64,000 bases of DNA from positions 303,558-367,557 of the forward strand of contig JAHBTS010000002.1 of the NCBI GenBank assembly GCA_019638515.1, written 5' to 3'. The notes beneath the pieces are model-generated. The model was not told the origin of the DNA. It worked only from the letters and a program-made list of their open reading frames with translations, and did not search any database. Every line of letters starts with the position of its first letter. Position 1 is the first letter of the stretch. The translations under genes were made by a program, and so were the position numbers. Positions 53,928 to 62,898 of this stretch are shown here, one piece after another. Source of the stretch: Chitinophagales bacterium (lineage in GTDB: Bacteria > Bacteroidota > Bacteroidia > Chitinophagales > LD1).

Positions 53928-54641
53928 TTACTTTTCTATACCCGAAAAACGGGCGTAGCGTTTGTATTGCTCCACTACGGTTTTGGTAATTTCGTAATCG
54001 GAATTGTACTTTAAAAACTCAATTGGAAGGTTTAAGAAGTCTATAAAATTATCGTAATAATCTTCAGGAATATTTACCACTTTGTTATCGCGATAAAAAT
54101 CGAAGAGCGCATAGAATAATTTCCTCCTGTTATCTTCTATAATTTGGGTTCTAAGTTTCTTTTTCTGCCTTGTTTCATCGCTCAGCAAATCGTAAATGGC
54201 ACTAATTGGGCTGGTAAATGGTTCAATTTTTGGAGGGTCGAGTTCGCGTGGAGTTTCACCCAGTTTTTTCCTTTCTTCTTCAATTTTATTCAAATCTTTT
54301 TTGGGTCTAATAATTACCGGTTTAGATTCGGCATACATCATCTGCATTTGAAAATACAACGAGTAGCGCTCTTGTGGCAGCGAATCTGCCAGCGAAAATT
54401 TAATGGTTTGGTAGCCCGGTAGAAACAAGAAAAAAGTATCGCTTTTTTCGCCCTGAAAACTAAAGGTACCATCGGTGGCAGAAACATACGTAACACCAAT
54501 TTTAGGGTAGATAATACTCACACTGCCCAAACCGCGTTTGCTATCGGCATCGGTTATTCTTCCCGAAATTGTAACTTGCGCCTTTGTAACACAGAAAACA
54601 GCAAGTAGAAGCACCAAAAAAGCGCCCGACCTTTTTACCAT
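53928..54641 (-). CDS. exported carboxypeptidase-regulatory-like domain protein
   Basis: A 237-residue protein. ATG 54641 is preferred because it starts the signal peptide MVKRSGAFLVLLLAVF; the frame opens with TTG ten codons earlier. After cleavage at TKAQ it has a CarboxypepD_reg-like beta-sandwich (VTISGRITDADSKRGLGSVSI, TDGTFSF), then a Glu/Lys-rich linker and a helical C-terminus (YDNFIDFLNLPIEFLKYNSDYEI). Such small proteins are frequent in Bacteroidota; the job is unknown. It lies between uvrA and queG, divergent from queG. Confidence 0.75.
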   Translation of the reverse strand: MVKRSGAFLVLLLAVFCVTKAQVTISGRITDADSKRGLGSVSIIYPKIGVTYVSATDGTFSFQGEKSDTFFLFLPGYQTIKFSLADSLPQERYSLYFQMQMMYAESKPVIIRPKKDLNKIEEERKKLGETPRELDPPKIEPFTSPISAIYDLLSDETRQKKKLRTQIIEDNRRKLFYALFDFYRDNKVVNIPEDYYDNFIDFLNLPIEFLKYNSDYEITKTVVEQYKRYARFSGIEK

Positions 54642-54709
54642 TGAAATCAAATAAAGCGAAACCTGCAACAAAATAGTATGTGTTATGTTTTTTTTAATTT
54701 AAAGATGGT

Positions 54710-55633
54710 ATGAACAAGTTTCTGCTTACAAGTGAAATTAAAGCGCAAGCCAAGTCCTTGGGTTTTGTTTCATGCGGCATTGCCAAGGCAGTGGAGCTAA
54801 CCAACGAAGCAAGGTATTTAGAAAATTGGTTGAACCAGCAAAAGCATGGCACCATGCACTATATGGCCAACCATTTCGACAAACGTATTGATCCGCGCCA
54901 ATTGGTTGAAGGAGCAAAAAGTATAATTGTGTTGGCTACTAACTACTACACGCCATTAAAGCAGGTTGAAGATGCTCCCAAAATATCTATGTATGCGTTG
55001 GGCGAAGATTACCACCATGTGGTAAAAGAGAAACTGTTTCAACTCCTTCAATTTATTGAGTCTAAAACAGGAAAGATTGCGGCACGGTGCTTTGTAGATT
55101 CGGCTCCGGTGTTAGAAAAAGCATGGGCACAACGAGCAGGTATTGGTTGGGTAGGCAAGAACTCGCTCTTACTCACCAAACGCTCCGGCTCTTACTATTT
55201 TTTAAGTGAAATTATCTGCGACATTGAACTGGAATACGATAGTCCGGTAAAAGATTTTTGCGGCAATTGCACCAAATGTATAGATGCCTGCCCCACGCAA
55301 GCTATTGAAAGTCCCTACCGCCTCGATGCTTCTAAATGCATATCGTATTTTACAATTGAACACAGAGGAGAAACCTTACCTGCGCAAATGAAAGGCAAGT
55401 TTGAAAACTGGATGTTTGGCTGCGATATATGCCAGCAAGTTTGCCCTATAAATACACAAGCGCAACCGCATAACGAACCGTTGTTTACACCAAAAAATGA
55501 ATTGTTGCAGAAAACAACAACAGAATGGCAATCACTTACAGAAGATTCTTTTAAAGTACTATTTAAGAACTCTCCTGTAAAACGAACAAAGTTTGCCGGG
55601 CTTACCAGAAATATACAATTCTTAAGCGAGTAA
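54710..55633 (+). CDS. queG: epoxyqueuosine reductase QueG
   Basis: A 307-residue cobalamin-dependent iron-sulfur enzyme that makes queuosine in tRNA from epoxyqueuosine. It has the two cysteine clusters CGNCTKCIDACPTQAI and CDICQQVCPIN for two 4Fe-4S centres, and the QueG N-terminal pattern KAQAKSLGFVSCGIAKA and CFVDSAPVLEKAWAQRAGIGWVG. Length is near the shorter QueG form without the C-terminal HEAT repeats. Its cobalamin need would be met by the uptake operon at the left end of the window, if that operon carries B12. Confidence 0.95.
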   Translation: MNKFLLTSEIKAQAKSLGFVSCGIAKAVELTNEARYLENWLNQQKHGTMHYMANHFDKRIDPRQLVEGAKSIIVLATNYYTPLKQVEDAPKISMYALGEDYHHVVKEKLFQLLQFIESKTGKIAARCFVDSAPVLEKAWAQRAGIGWVGKNSLLLTKRSGSYYFLSEIICDIELEYDSPVKDFCGNCTKCIDACPTQAIESPYRLDASKCISYFTIEHRGETLPAQMKGKFENWMFGCDICQQVCPINTQAQPHNEPLFTPKNELLQKTTTEWQSLTEDSFKVLFKNSPVKRTKFAGLTRNIQFLSE

Positions 55634-55652
55634 ACAGTGATGCAGCCTCTAA

Positions 55653-56165
55653 CTACATGCTACTTCTTTTCTCTAATTGTAGGAAACTAAAATTAAATGC
55701 GTGTTTATCGTCTTTAGAAAAGTGTTCTTGTTCCGTTAGCACAAAATCGGCATTGTTCCATGCTGGAAAAAACGCATCTGCATCGGGGAATGTTCCTTCT
55801 ACTTTTGTGATATAGAGTGTGGTGGCAAGTGGCATTGCCAAAGCATAAATTTCGCCACCACCAATAATCATCAGCGCTGTGTCACCTGCGGTTGCTGCAA
55901 TTTGTATTCCGTCTTCTATTGAATGCACCACTTTACAACCTTGTGCCGTATAATACTTATTACTAGTGAGTACAATATTTTCTCTGCCGGGCAACGGGCG
56001 AAATTTTGCAGGGATACTCTCATAAGTTTTGCGTCCCATGAGTACATGATGCCCAAGTGTAATCTCTTTAAAGCGTTTTAAATCTGCCGGCAAGTGCCAT
56101 AGCAAATTACCGTGAGCGCCAATTTCATTATTACTTCCGATGGCTGCTACCAATGCAATTTTCAT
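55653..56165 (-). CDS. folA: dihydrofolate reductase
   Basis: A 170-residue DHFR. LVAAIGSNNEIGAHGNLLWHLPADLKRFKEIT at the N-terminus holds the substrate-binding core, VLMGRKTYESIP the NADPH loop, and ALMIIGGGEIYALAM the C-terminal nucleotide site. It reduces dihydrofolate to tetrahydrofolate. thyA is not in the window. It follows the acyl-CoA dehydrogenase gene by 20 bases on the minus strand. Confidence 0.96.
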   Translation of the reverse strand: MKIALVAAIGSNNEIGAHGNLLWHLPADLKRFKEITLGHHVLMGRKTYESIPAKFRPLPGRENIVLTSNKYYTAQGCKVVHSIEDGIQIAATAGDTALMIIGGGEIYALAMPLATTLYITKVEGTFPDADAFFPAWNNADFVLTEQEHFSKDDKHAFNFSFLQLEKRSSM

Positions 56166-56185
56166 AACGCTTATATATTATTACT

Positions 56186-57343
56186 TTATCTGCCAACTAC
56201 ACTTCTAGCAATAAGTTCCTTCATAATTTCATTAGTGCCTGCATAGATACGTTGTACACGTGCATCGGCCCATGCTCGTCCTGCAAGATATTCCCACATA
56301 TAGCCATAACCTCCGTGTAATTGCACACACTCATCGGCTACTTTGCATTGCATTTCAGTAAGCCACAACTTGCAGGCGCTGGCAGCTTCTTGCGATAGTT
56401 TTTTCTCGCAATGTAATTCTAGGCAGCGATCGGCAAAGGTTCTACCCACGGCTATCTCTGTGGCCATTTCTGCCAATTTAAAGCGTGTATTTTGCAATGC
56501 CGAAATTGGTTTGCCAAATGCCACACGGTCTTGCGTGTATTGCACCGTAGCTGCCAATACTGCTTCAGATAATGCAATGGCACCCAAACCAACTACTAAA
56601 CGCTCTTGCGAAAGTTCAGTCATTAAATACTTAAAGCCCTCTCCTTCTTTTCCTATTAAATTTTCTTTGGGTACTTCTACATTTTCAAGAAATAATTCGC
56701 AAGTATCTTGAGCATGCAAACCCACCTTTTCAAAAGGCTTTCCTTTACTGTAGCCTTTCATGCCGGTTTCTACCAAGAATAAACTTATTCCTTTTGCACC
56801 TTGTGTTGGGTCGGTTTTTGCAGCTACTATGGCAATATCGCTCAAATATCCGTTGGTAATAAAAGTTTTTGAGCCGTTGAGTAAGTAATAATCGCCTTTG
56901 TTGATGGCCGTTGTGCGCATTCCTTGTAGGTCGCTGCCGGCACCGGGCTCTGTCATGGCAATGGCTGCAATAGCTTCGCCAGTAACCATTTTAGGCAACC
57001 ATTTTTTCTTTATTGCCTCGCTTCCGTAGTGTTCAATGTAGGGACACACAATATCTGAATGTAAAGGATAGCCTACTGCCGGACCTCCACAACCTGTACG
57101 CCCTAACTCTTCTATAAATATGGCATTGTATCTAAAATCTTTTATTCCCAATCCTCCGTACTGCTCATCCACCTGCATACATAAAAATCCTGCTTCGCCC
57201 AACTTTTGCCAGCTCTCTCGGCTCACCATTTTATTCTTTTCCCAAGTGGGATTGTGTGGTGTAATTTCTTTGGCTGCAAAATCTCTTACGCTTTGTGCAA
57301 AAAGTAATTGCTCTTCGTTGTAAATGGTGCGTTCTAATTTCAT
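56186..57343 (-). CDS. acyl-CoA dehydrogenase (long-chain/isovaleryl branch)
   Basis: A 385-residue flavoenzyme of beta-oxidation or branched-chain catabolism. AIAMTEPGAGSDLQGM and GSKTFITNG are family signatures, as is the C-terminal QRIYAGTNEIMKELIA. The usual catalytic Glu of the short- and medium-chain branch is Ala in IYAGTNEI, as in long-chain and isovaleryl-CoA dehydrogenases where the base sits on another helix; the Glu in LSQERLVVG is the candidate. So it is probably active. It is co-directional with folA. Confidence 0.92.
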   Translation of the reverse strand: MKLERTIYNEEQLLFAQSVRDFAAKEITPHNPTWEKNKMVSRESWQKLGEAGFLCMQVDEQYGGLGIKDFRYNAIFIEELGRTGCGGPAVGYPLHSDIVCPYIEHYGSEAIKKKWLPKMVTGEAIAAIAMTEPGAGSDLQGMRTTAINKGDYYLLNGSKTFITNGYLSDIAIVAAKTDPTQGAKGISLFLVETGMKGYSKGKPFEKVGLHAQDTCELFLENVEVPKENLIGKEGEGFKYLMTELSQERLVVGLGAIALSEAVLAATVQYTQDRVAFGKPISALQNTRFKLAEMATEIAVGRTFADRCLELHCEKKLSQEAASACKLWLTEMQCKVADECVQLHGGYGYMWEYLAGRAWADARVQRIYAGTNEIMKELIARSVVGR

Positions 57344-57561
57344 ATTCTTCTAAAATATTATGCTGCGAGTTTATTACTTTTTATGTGTTGATAGCACTTT
57401 ACGGTAAAATATTTTGAGCAACATAATCACAACCTTATCATCAACACATCCCAACGCATTAGATAGCTTCGCGCAAGCTCAAATAATATAGGCAATTGAA
57501 AGATTAACTTTCGCAATCAGGCTTCTTTAGTTTTTTTAAGGCAACTATAAAATCTCTGTAT

Positions 57562-57569
57562 TACTTTTG
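57562..57569 (+). promoter_or_regulatory. candidate -7 promoter box for the carbonic anhydrase operon
   Basis: TACTTTTG matches TAnnTTTG. It ends five bases before the GTG of the small exported protein, so the transcript would begin at or next to that codon, implying a near-leaderless message or a later start. No firm -33 box. Confidence 0.4.
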
Positions 57570-57574
57570 CCTTA

Positions 57575-57895
57575 GTGAAAATAACAAGCAGCCCTTTTTA
57601 TTGGTTAGTGTCTTTACTGCTTACTTTCCATTGCTTGGGAGTAACCCAATTGGCTGCCGCCTATTCAATTGATAAAGATGCCTTTATTGTTATGATGAAT
57701 ATGGCAGAAGAAGAAACGCACAAAGAAACCGATAACAGCCAATCTAGCAGTTCGGAGTATGAACATAAACATGGCATTGCACAGCACTATTGCGATGAAG
57801 GTGGTTTTATTTACCAATTTGTAACCCGCAACGAAAGGGTGGTACATCAATTTATTTCGGAGCAAACTTCGCCCCCTCCCAACTTTATATCTTAA
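57575..57895 (+). CDS. small exported protein of unknown function
   Basis: A 106-residue protein starting with GTG. It has a signal peptide or single anchor (FYWLVSLLLTFHCLGV), then an acidic, Ser-rich middle (ETDNSQSSSSEYEHKHG) and an aromatic C-terminal part with HYCDEGGFIYQFVTRNERVVHQF. I do not recognise the family. It lies upstream of the carbonic anhydrase and SulP genes with a stem-loop between, so it may be the first gene of that operon. Confidence 0.5.
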   Translation: MKITSSPFYWLVSLLLTFHCLGVTQLAAAYSIDKDAFIVMMNMAEEETHKETDNSQSSSSEYEHKHGIAQHYCDEGGFIYQFVTRNERVVHQFISEQTSPPPNFIS

Positions 57896-57907
57896 GTAAT
57901 TCTGTTT

Positions 57908-57940
57908 ACAGCAACTATAGTATGCTATAGTTTTTGCTGT
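57908..57940 (+). other. stem-loop between the small exported gene and carbonic anhydrase
   Basis: ACAGCAACTATAG (57908-57920), loop TATG, CTATAGTTTTTGCTGT (57925-57940); the stem is 13 pairs with a three-T bulge. It lacks a solid T-run after it, so it may be a partial terminator or an RNA-processing or stability element. Confidence 0.5.
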
Positions 57941-58022
57941 GCCTTTTCAAATTTTCTAATTGAATAGCGGCTCAAAAACAATACTGTTTTTTAGGTTGCT
58001 GTTCTTACTAAAATTCAAACAA

Positions 58023-58661
58023 ATGCCTAAGATATATCAAGATATTTTCATCAATAATAAGAAATGGGTTAAAGAAAAACTTGCGCAAGACCCTGCCTAT
58101 TTTACCACACTTTCTAAAGGACAAAAGCCTCCTATTTTATGGATTGGCTGTTCCGATAGCCGCGTACCTGCTAACGATATTACCGGAACCCAGCCGGGCG
58201 AAATTTTTGTACACCGCAATATTGCCAATATGGTAATACATACCGATATGAGCATGCTAAGTGTATTAGATTATTCTATCAATATACTAAAAGTAAGCCA
58301 TATTATAGTTTGTGGGCATTATGGTTGTGGAGGCATAACTGCAGCTCTCGGTAATAAACAAGTAGGCTTAATTGATAACTGGCTGCGCCATATAAAGGAT
58401 GTGTACCGTTTACACAAAGCTGAACTTGATGCCATTGAAGATTCTGAAGCACAACACCGCAGAATGGTAGAATTAAATGTAGAAGAGCAAGTGCTCGATC
58501 TTGCCAAAACTTCTATCGTGCAAAACGCATGGGCGCGCGGGCAGTTTTTGCAAGTACACGGACTAGTGTACGACATCAACAATGGCCTACTAAAAGACCT
58601 CAACGTAACTGTTGACGATACTCAGGAAATAGATACCGTTTACAAATTTGAATTAGCCTAA
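58023..58661 (+). CDS. beta-carbonic anhydrase
   Basis: A 212-residue zinc enzyme from ATG 58023; an in-frame TTG at 57960 would add a hydrophobic stretch that relatives lack. Zinc ligands are Cys43, His99 and Cys102 in IGCSDSRV and GHYGCGG, with the Asp45-Arg47 dyad in place. PGEIFVHRNIANMV is also typical. It interconverts carbon dioxide and bicarbonate in the cytoplasm. The SulP transporter gene begins two bases after its stop, so the pair probably couples bicarbonate transport to hydration. Confidence 0.95.
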   Translation: MPKIYQDIFINNKKWVKEKLAQDPAYFTTLSKGQKPPILWIGCSDSRVPANDITGTQPGEIFVHRNIANMVIHTDMSMLSVLDYSINILKVSHIIVCGHYGCGGITAALGNKQVGLIDNWLRHIKDVYRLHKAELDAIEDSEAQHRRMVELNVEEQVLDLAKTSIVQNAWARGQFLQVHGLVYDINNGLLKDLNVTVDDTQEIDTVYKFELA

Positions 58662-58663
58662 TC

Positions 58664-60235
58664 ATGAAAAATCGTAGCTTTTTTGCAGAATGGAAATCGG
58701 ATTTACCTTCTGGATTAGTAGTGTATTTGGTGGCACTGCCACTCTGCCTTGGTATAGCTGCAGCAGCTACGGGGCGTCCAGATTTACTCTTTTCGGGTGT
58801 TATTGCGGGCATTGTTGGAGGAATTGTTGTTGGTTCTTTTAGCGATTCGCAACTGGGCGTTTCTGGACCTGCTGCAGGTTTAGTAACAATTGTACTAACC
58901 GGAATTTCAACCATCGGGAGCTTTGAAGCCTTTTTACTGGCAGTGGTATTAGCCGGAGCTATTCAATTTATTGCAGGTGTGCTAAAAGCCGGAGTTATTG
59001 GCTATTATTTTCCCTCATCGGTAATTAAAGGAATGCTGGCAGCTATCGGTATCACACTAATACTCAAGCAATTGCCACATGCGTTGGGGTACGATAAGGA
59101 TTTAATGGGTAATATGGACTTTGCTACACAAGATCACCACAATACCTTTACAGAATTGTATTATGCCATAAAGTTTAGCAGCATGGGAGCTATCGTAATT
59201 GCTATTGCCTCGCTGCTTTTACTGGTACTTTTCGATAAGCCTTTTATGAAAAAGTTTGGCCTGTTTAAGTTTCTGCCGGGGTCTTTAATTGTGGTTTCTA
59301 TTGGCATATTCACCAATATCGCTTTCCAAGTTTGGAATCCATCGCTGGCACTCAGTGGCGACCATTTGGTACAATTGCCCGTAGCCGACAGTATTGCCGA
59401 TTTTGTAGGATTCTTCACCTTGCCCGATTTTTCGCAACTTACCAATTGGAAAGTATATCAGTTTGCATTTACATTGGCATTGGTTGCTAGTTTAGAATCC
59501 TTGCTAAGTGTAGAGGCCACCGACAAGTTAGACCCTTTTAAGCGAAATACCTCTACCAACAAAGAATTAAAGGCACAAGGGCTTGGAAATATGGTATCGG
59601 GCATGTTGGGCGGCTTGCCAGTTACACAAGTTATTGTGCGCAGTTCTGCCAATATAAATGCCGGAGGAAAAACCAAATTAGCAACCATTATTCACGGCAT
59701 CATCCTGCTGCTATCTGCAATCTTTATTCCTAAGTATCTTAACTACATACCTATGGCTTCACTGGCGGCTATACTACTTTTGGTGGGCTACAAACTCACT
59801 CAGTTTTCGCTCATTAAAGGTATGTATCGTTTAGGATGGGAACAATTTATCCCATTTGCTGTTACCATTATTGCTATCATCTCTACCGACTTATTACGAG
59901 GCATTGCAGTAGGTTTATGTGTGGCAATTTTTTACATTATACGGAAAAACCATAACCACTCCTATAGATACGAAAAAGTAGCAGAGGCAGGTAAGGATTC
60001 TATCCGTTTAACACTTTCTGAAGAGGTTTCGTTTTTAAACAAAGGAAGTATCTGGGGAATGTTGCACAACCTACCCAATGGCAGCAAGGTAATTGTGGAT
60101 GGATCGCGCTCAGCTTATATTGACTACGATGTTGTTGAAGCACTGCATGATTTTAAAAACCATTCGGCAGTATTGAAAAACGTTACAGTAGAACTTATTG
60201 GCATTCCGGAAACAGAAAAAGTAGGAACCCACTAA
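58664..60235 (+). CDS. SulP-family anion transporter (probable bicarbonate transporter)
   Basis: A 523-residue membrane protein with 12-14 helices. SulP marks are GLVVYLVALPLCLGIAAAATG at the N-terminus, SQLGVSGPAAGLVTIVL, and GNMVSGMLGGLPVTQVIVRSS in the core. Residues about 445-515 form a STAS-like C-terminal domain (GSKVIVDGSRSAYIDYDVVEALHDF). Family members carry sulfate, bicarbonate or other anions; the adjacent carbonic anhydrase points to bicarbonate, as in BicA-type systems. A bidirectional terminator lies 26 bases downstream. Confidence 0.9.
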   Translation: MKNRSFFAEWKSDLPSGLVVYLVALPLCLGIAAAATGRPDLLFSGVIAGIVGGIVVGSFSDSQLGVSGPAAGLVTIVLTGISTIGSFEAFLLAVVLAGAIQFIAGVLKAGVIGYYFPSSVIKGMLAAIGITLILKQLPHALGYDKDLMGNMDFATQDHHNTFTELYYAIKFSSMGAIVIAIASLLLLVLFDKPFMKKFGLFKFLPGSLIVVSIGIFTNIAFQVWNPSLALSGDHLVQLPVADSIADFVGFFTLPDFSQLTNWKVYQFAFTLALVASLESLLSVEATDKLDPFKRNTSTNKELKAQGLGNMVSGMLGGLPVTQVIVRSSANINAGGKTKLATIIHGIILLLSAIFIPKYLNYIPMASLAAILLLVGYKLTQFSLIKGMYRLGWEQFIPFAVTIIAIISTDLLRGIAVGLCVAIFYIIRKNHNHSYRYEKVAEAGKDSIRLTLSEEVSFLNKGSIWGMLHNLPNGSKVIVDGSRSAYIDYDVVEALHDFKNHSAVLKNVTVELIGIPETEKVGTH

Positions 60236-60260
60236 CTTTGTGTGTTCACTAACCTATATA

Positions 60261-60295
60261 AAAGAAGAGGCTGCCAATTGGCAGCCTCTTCTTTT
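60261..60295. terminator. bidirectional rho-independent terminator
   Basis: AAAGAAGAGGCTGCC (60261-60275) pairs perfectly with GGCAGCCTCTTCTTT (60280-60294) around loop AATT, with T/A tails on each side. It serves the SulP gene (plus) and the receiver gene ending at 60317 (minus). Confidence 0.92.
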
Positions 60296-60316
60296 ATTGT
60301 TGTAAAAGGAAATAAA

Positions 60317-60826
60317 CTATGCTCCTAATGTAATATTGCCGGTAATTATTCCTACAACCATTGCTCCCACCATTGCTGCCACTAATGCAATAAGCCAAGT
60401 GCTTAACTTGCGGTAGCGCTGTTCATTTGCCGAAGATTCCCATTGTTTGCGTATTTTGCCGATAATAAAATCTAACCTTGCAAACGCTGCTTCGCCCTTT
60501 ACGATATAATCGAAAGCACCATAGCGCATAGTATCTACTGCCACATCAATGCTATCTTGCCCGCTGTACATAATTACCTCTACATCTGTATTCTTATCCT
60601 TCACTCGTTTTAAAATATCAATACCTTCCATGGCAGATTTATCAACAGAATTTAAGTTGTAATCGAGTACTAATATATCTGGAGCATCGGTTTCTAACTC
60701 TTTTAATAAGCCTTCGCCTGTATTGTATAATTTTACTGAATAACCTTTACCTGTAAGATGGTCTTTTACCATTTCGCCTTGCATGGTATCGTCTTCTACT
60801 ACGTAAACTTTTAAAGGATTTGCCAT
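60317..60826 (-). CDS. response-regulator receiver with C-terminal membrane segment
   Basis: A 169-residue protein. Residues 1-125 are a receiver domain with the acidic pair EDD at 11-13, phospho-acceptor Asp55 in LVLDYN, Ser/Thr in MYSGQ and Lys in IVKGE. After a basic stretch (RKQWESSANEQRYRK) comes a hydrophobic helix at about residues 145-163 (LIALVAAMVGAMVVGIITG) and no output domain. A receiver tethered to the membrane by its C-terminus is unusual. It is the last gene of a five-gene phosphorelay operon and would be phosphorylated through the Hpt protein encoded upstream. Confidence 0.88.
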   Translation of the reverse strand: MANPLKVYVVEDDTMQGEMVKDHLTGKGYSVKLYNTGEGLLKELETDAPDILVLDYNLNSVDKSAMEGIDILKRVKDKNTDVEVIMYSGQDSIDVAVDTMRYGAFDYIVKGEAAFARLDFIIGKIRKQWESSANEQRYRKLSTWLIALVAAMVGAMVVGIITGNITLGA

Positions 60827-60858
60827 TGCTTTTGTTTTTTATTGGTTTGTTTTATTGA

Positions 60859-61203
60859 TTACATTTTAGAAACAGCCTGTGCTAACTCTTCGCAGGCTTT
60901 GGTGCATTCTACTTTAAAATAGTCTATTTTAGAGGGTAATTGGTCTGTATTGGTTTTGCTTCCTGCAAATAGCTCTATTTCCTTAATGGTTGTTTCTAAA
61001 TGCTTAATACCCATATAGCTCACTTGCGGTTTTAGTGAATGTGCTACTACTTTTAATTCCTCGTAGCGTTTTTCGGTATTCATTACTTCCATATCTGCAA
61101 TGCTCTTGGGAGCAATATCTAAAAACATGGAAATGTACTTTTTCATTTTGGCGTTATCGCCTTTGGTGAAATTTAATAGGAAAGATAAATCGGTTAATGC
61201 CAT
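60859..61203 (-). CDS. Hpt histidine phosphotransfer protein
   Basis: A 114-residue four-helix phosphotransfer protein. The phospho-acceptor is His55 in VVAHSLKPQVSYMG, with Lys58 in the usual helping position. It would carry phosphate from the hybrid kinase encoded 45 bases upstream to a free-standing receiver such as the membrane-tailed one encoded 32 bases downstream. Confidence 0.9.
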   Translation of the reverse strand: MALTDLSFLLNFTKGDNAKMKKYISMFLDIAPKSIADMEVMNTEKRYEELKVVAHSLKPQVSYMGIKHLETTIKEIELFAGSKTNTDQLPSKIDYFKVECTKACEELAQAVSKM

Positions 61204-61248
61204 TTTAAAATGATATGCTAAACTAAATTAAAAAAGAACTTTGCAAAC

Positions 61249-62889
61249 TTAATTTGTGAAGGCTGCAATTTTTTTCAACAATACCTCTGTATCAAAAGGT
61301 TTGGTTACAAAATCATACATACCCGCATCGTAGCACTTTGCTACTTCTTCTTTAATTGCATTGGCGGTAAGTGCAATAATTGGAATATTTTTAAGAGGGC
61401 TGCTTAATTGCCGTATTTGTCGCGTAGCTTCCAAGCCGTCCATTACCGGCATCATCATATCCATCAATACTACATCGTAAGGAAATTTCCGCTCCGCTTC
61501 CCATGTTTGATTCTCGTATGCCTTTACTTTTTCTACTGCCTCTAATCCGTTTTCTGCAACTTCTATCACTACACCTTCTATGGCAGACTCTAATGTATCT
61601 ACTGCTACCATTTGGTTAAAGGCATTATCTTCTACCAATAGAATTTTAAGGTTTGAAAGTTTTATTTGCTCATCTTTTCCTTTAGTTTCTAATGAGATAA
61701 GGGTGCCGATTGGGTATGTTATATTGAAGAAAAAAGTAGTGCCTTCGCCTACTTTACTGCGAACACCTATGGTGCCATTTTCTTGCATTTCAACTAATTT
61801 CTTTGAAATGGCCAACCCCAAGCCGGTGCCTCCGTATTTGCGTGTGGTATCGGAACTTGCCTGCGAGAAACTGTTGAAAAGCTTAGAAATTTGCTCTTCA
61901 GAAATTCCAATTCCGGTATCGGTAACTTCAAATAGCAGCGCTACTTTTTCAGTATCTTTTGAAGTTTCGGATACTTTTATGGTTACGGCTCCCTTTTCGG
62001 TAAACTTTATGGCGTTTCCGGCTAAATTTAAAAGTACTTGATTTAACCTAACGGAGTCGCCAATTAGAATATCGGCAACATTTTCAGGCACTTCAAGTTT
62101 CATTTGCAAGCCTTTTTCTTCTGCCTTAAAACGCAATGTATCTTGTACAGTTTGTAGGGTTTCTTTAAGCGAAAAAGGAATGGTTTCTAACTCTAATTTT
62201 CCGGCTTCAATTTTTGAAAAATCTAAAATATCGTTGATAATAACCAATAAGTTTTCTGCCGATTTATTGATGCCGTTTAAGTAACGTAAATGTGTATCTT
62301 TTAAATCTTCTAGCTGTAAGCAAAGGCGTGTCATTCCTAAGATTGCGTTCATGGGCGTGCGAATTTCGTGGCTCATGTTTGCCAAAAATTCTTGCTTTAA
62401 ACTTGCTACTTGTTCGGCTTGTTCACGTCTTTGGCGCTCTACTTCATACTGTGTGCGGGCTTCGCGGGCTTGGTGTTCAAAGCGAATTTCCTTTATGGAT
62501 TTTTCGAGTGTGGCTTTTAAATCGTTGGCATCTAATGGTTTGGTAAGAAAATCGAAAGCGCCATTATTCATAGCGGTTCGTATGCGTTGCATATCGCTGT
62601 ATGCCGTAATTACCACGCTTTTTACTAAGCGGTTTACCTCTTCATTTATTTTTGAGAGCAGTGTAAGCCCGTCCATTTCCGGCATGTTTATGTCGGTCAT
62701 TACGAGTTCTATATCTGTATCTCTTTTAATTTTCTCAATTGCTTCTACTCCGTTTTGTGCAAAATCGAGCTCACAAACGCCTTCTTTAACTAAGTTGCGA
62801 AGCCGTTGAGTAATGAGTGGTTGAACATCCGGCTCATCGTCCACAACTAAAATTTTTATTGGCTTAATAACTCCTTGTAATTCACTCAT
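61249..62889 (-). CDS. hybrid sensor histidine kinase with N- and C-terminal receivers
   Basis: A 546-residue soluble kinase. Order: receiver 1 (residues 10-130, phospho-acceptor Asp66 in MTDINMPEMDG), a coiled coil, HisKA with His174 in ANMSHEIRTPMNAILGMTRL, the ATPase domain (N-box LAGNAIKFT, G-boxes DTGIGIS and GGTGLGLAIS), and receiver 2 (phospho-acceptor Asp477 in VLMDMMMPVMDG). There are no membrane segments, so input comes through receiver 1, probably from the sensor kinase or receiver encoded upstream. It lies 9 bases after the single-receiver gene. Confidence 0.95.
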   Translation of the reverse strand: MSELQGVIKPIKILVVDDEPDVQPLITQRLRNLVKEGVCELDFAQNGVEAIEKIKRDTDIELVMTDINMPEMDGLTLLSKINEEVNRLVKSVVITAYSDMQRIRTAMNNGAFDFLTKPLDANDLKATLEKSIKEIRFEHQAREARTQYEVERQRREQAEQVASLKQEFLANMSHEIRTPMNAILGMTRLCLQLEDLKDTHLRYLNGINKSAENLLVIINDILDFSKIEAGKLELETIPFSLKETLQTVQDTLRFKAEEKGLQMKLEVPENVADILIGDSVRLNQVLLNLAGNAIKFTEKGAVTIKVSETSKDTEKVALLFEVTDTGIGISEEQISKLFNSFSQASSDTTRKYGGTGLGLAISKKLVEMQENGTIGVRSKVGEGTTFFFNITYPIGTLISLETKGKDEQIKLSNLKILLVEDNAFNQMVAVDTLESAIEGVVIEVAENGLEAVEKVKAYENQTWEAERKFPYDVVLMDMMMPVMDGLEATRQIRQLSSPLKNIPIIALTANAIKEEVAKCYDAGMYDFVTKPFDTEVLLKKIAAFTN

Positions 62890-62898
62890 GCTATTGAT

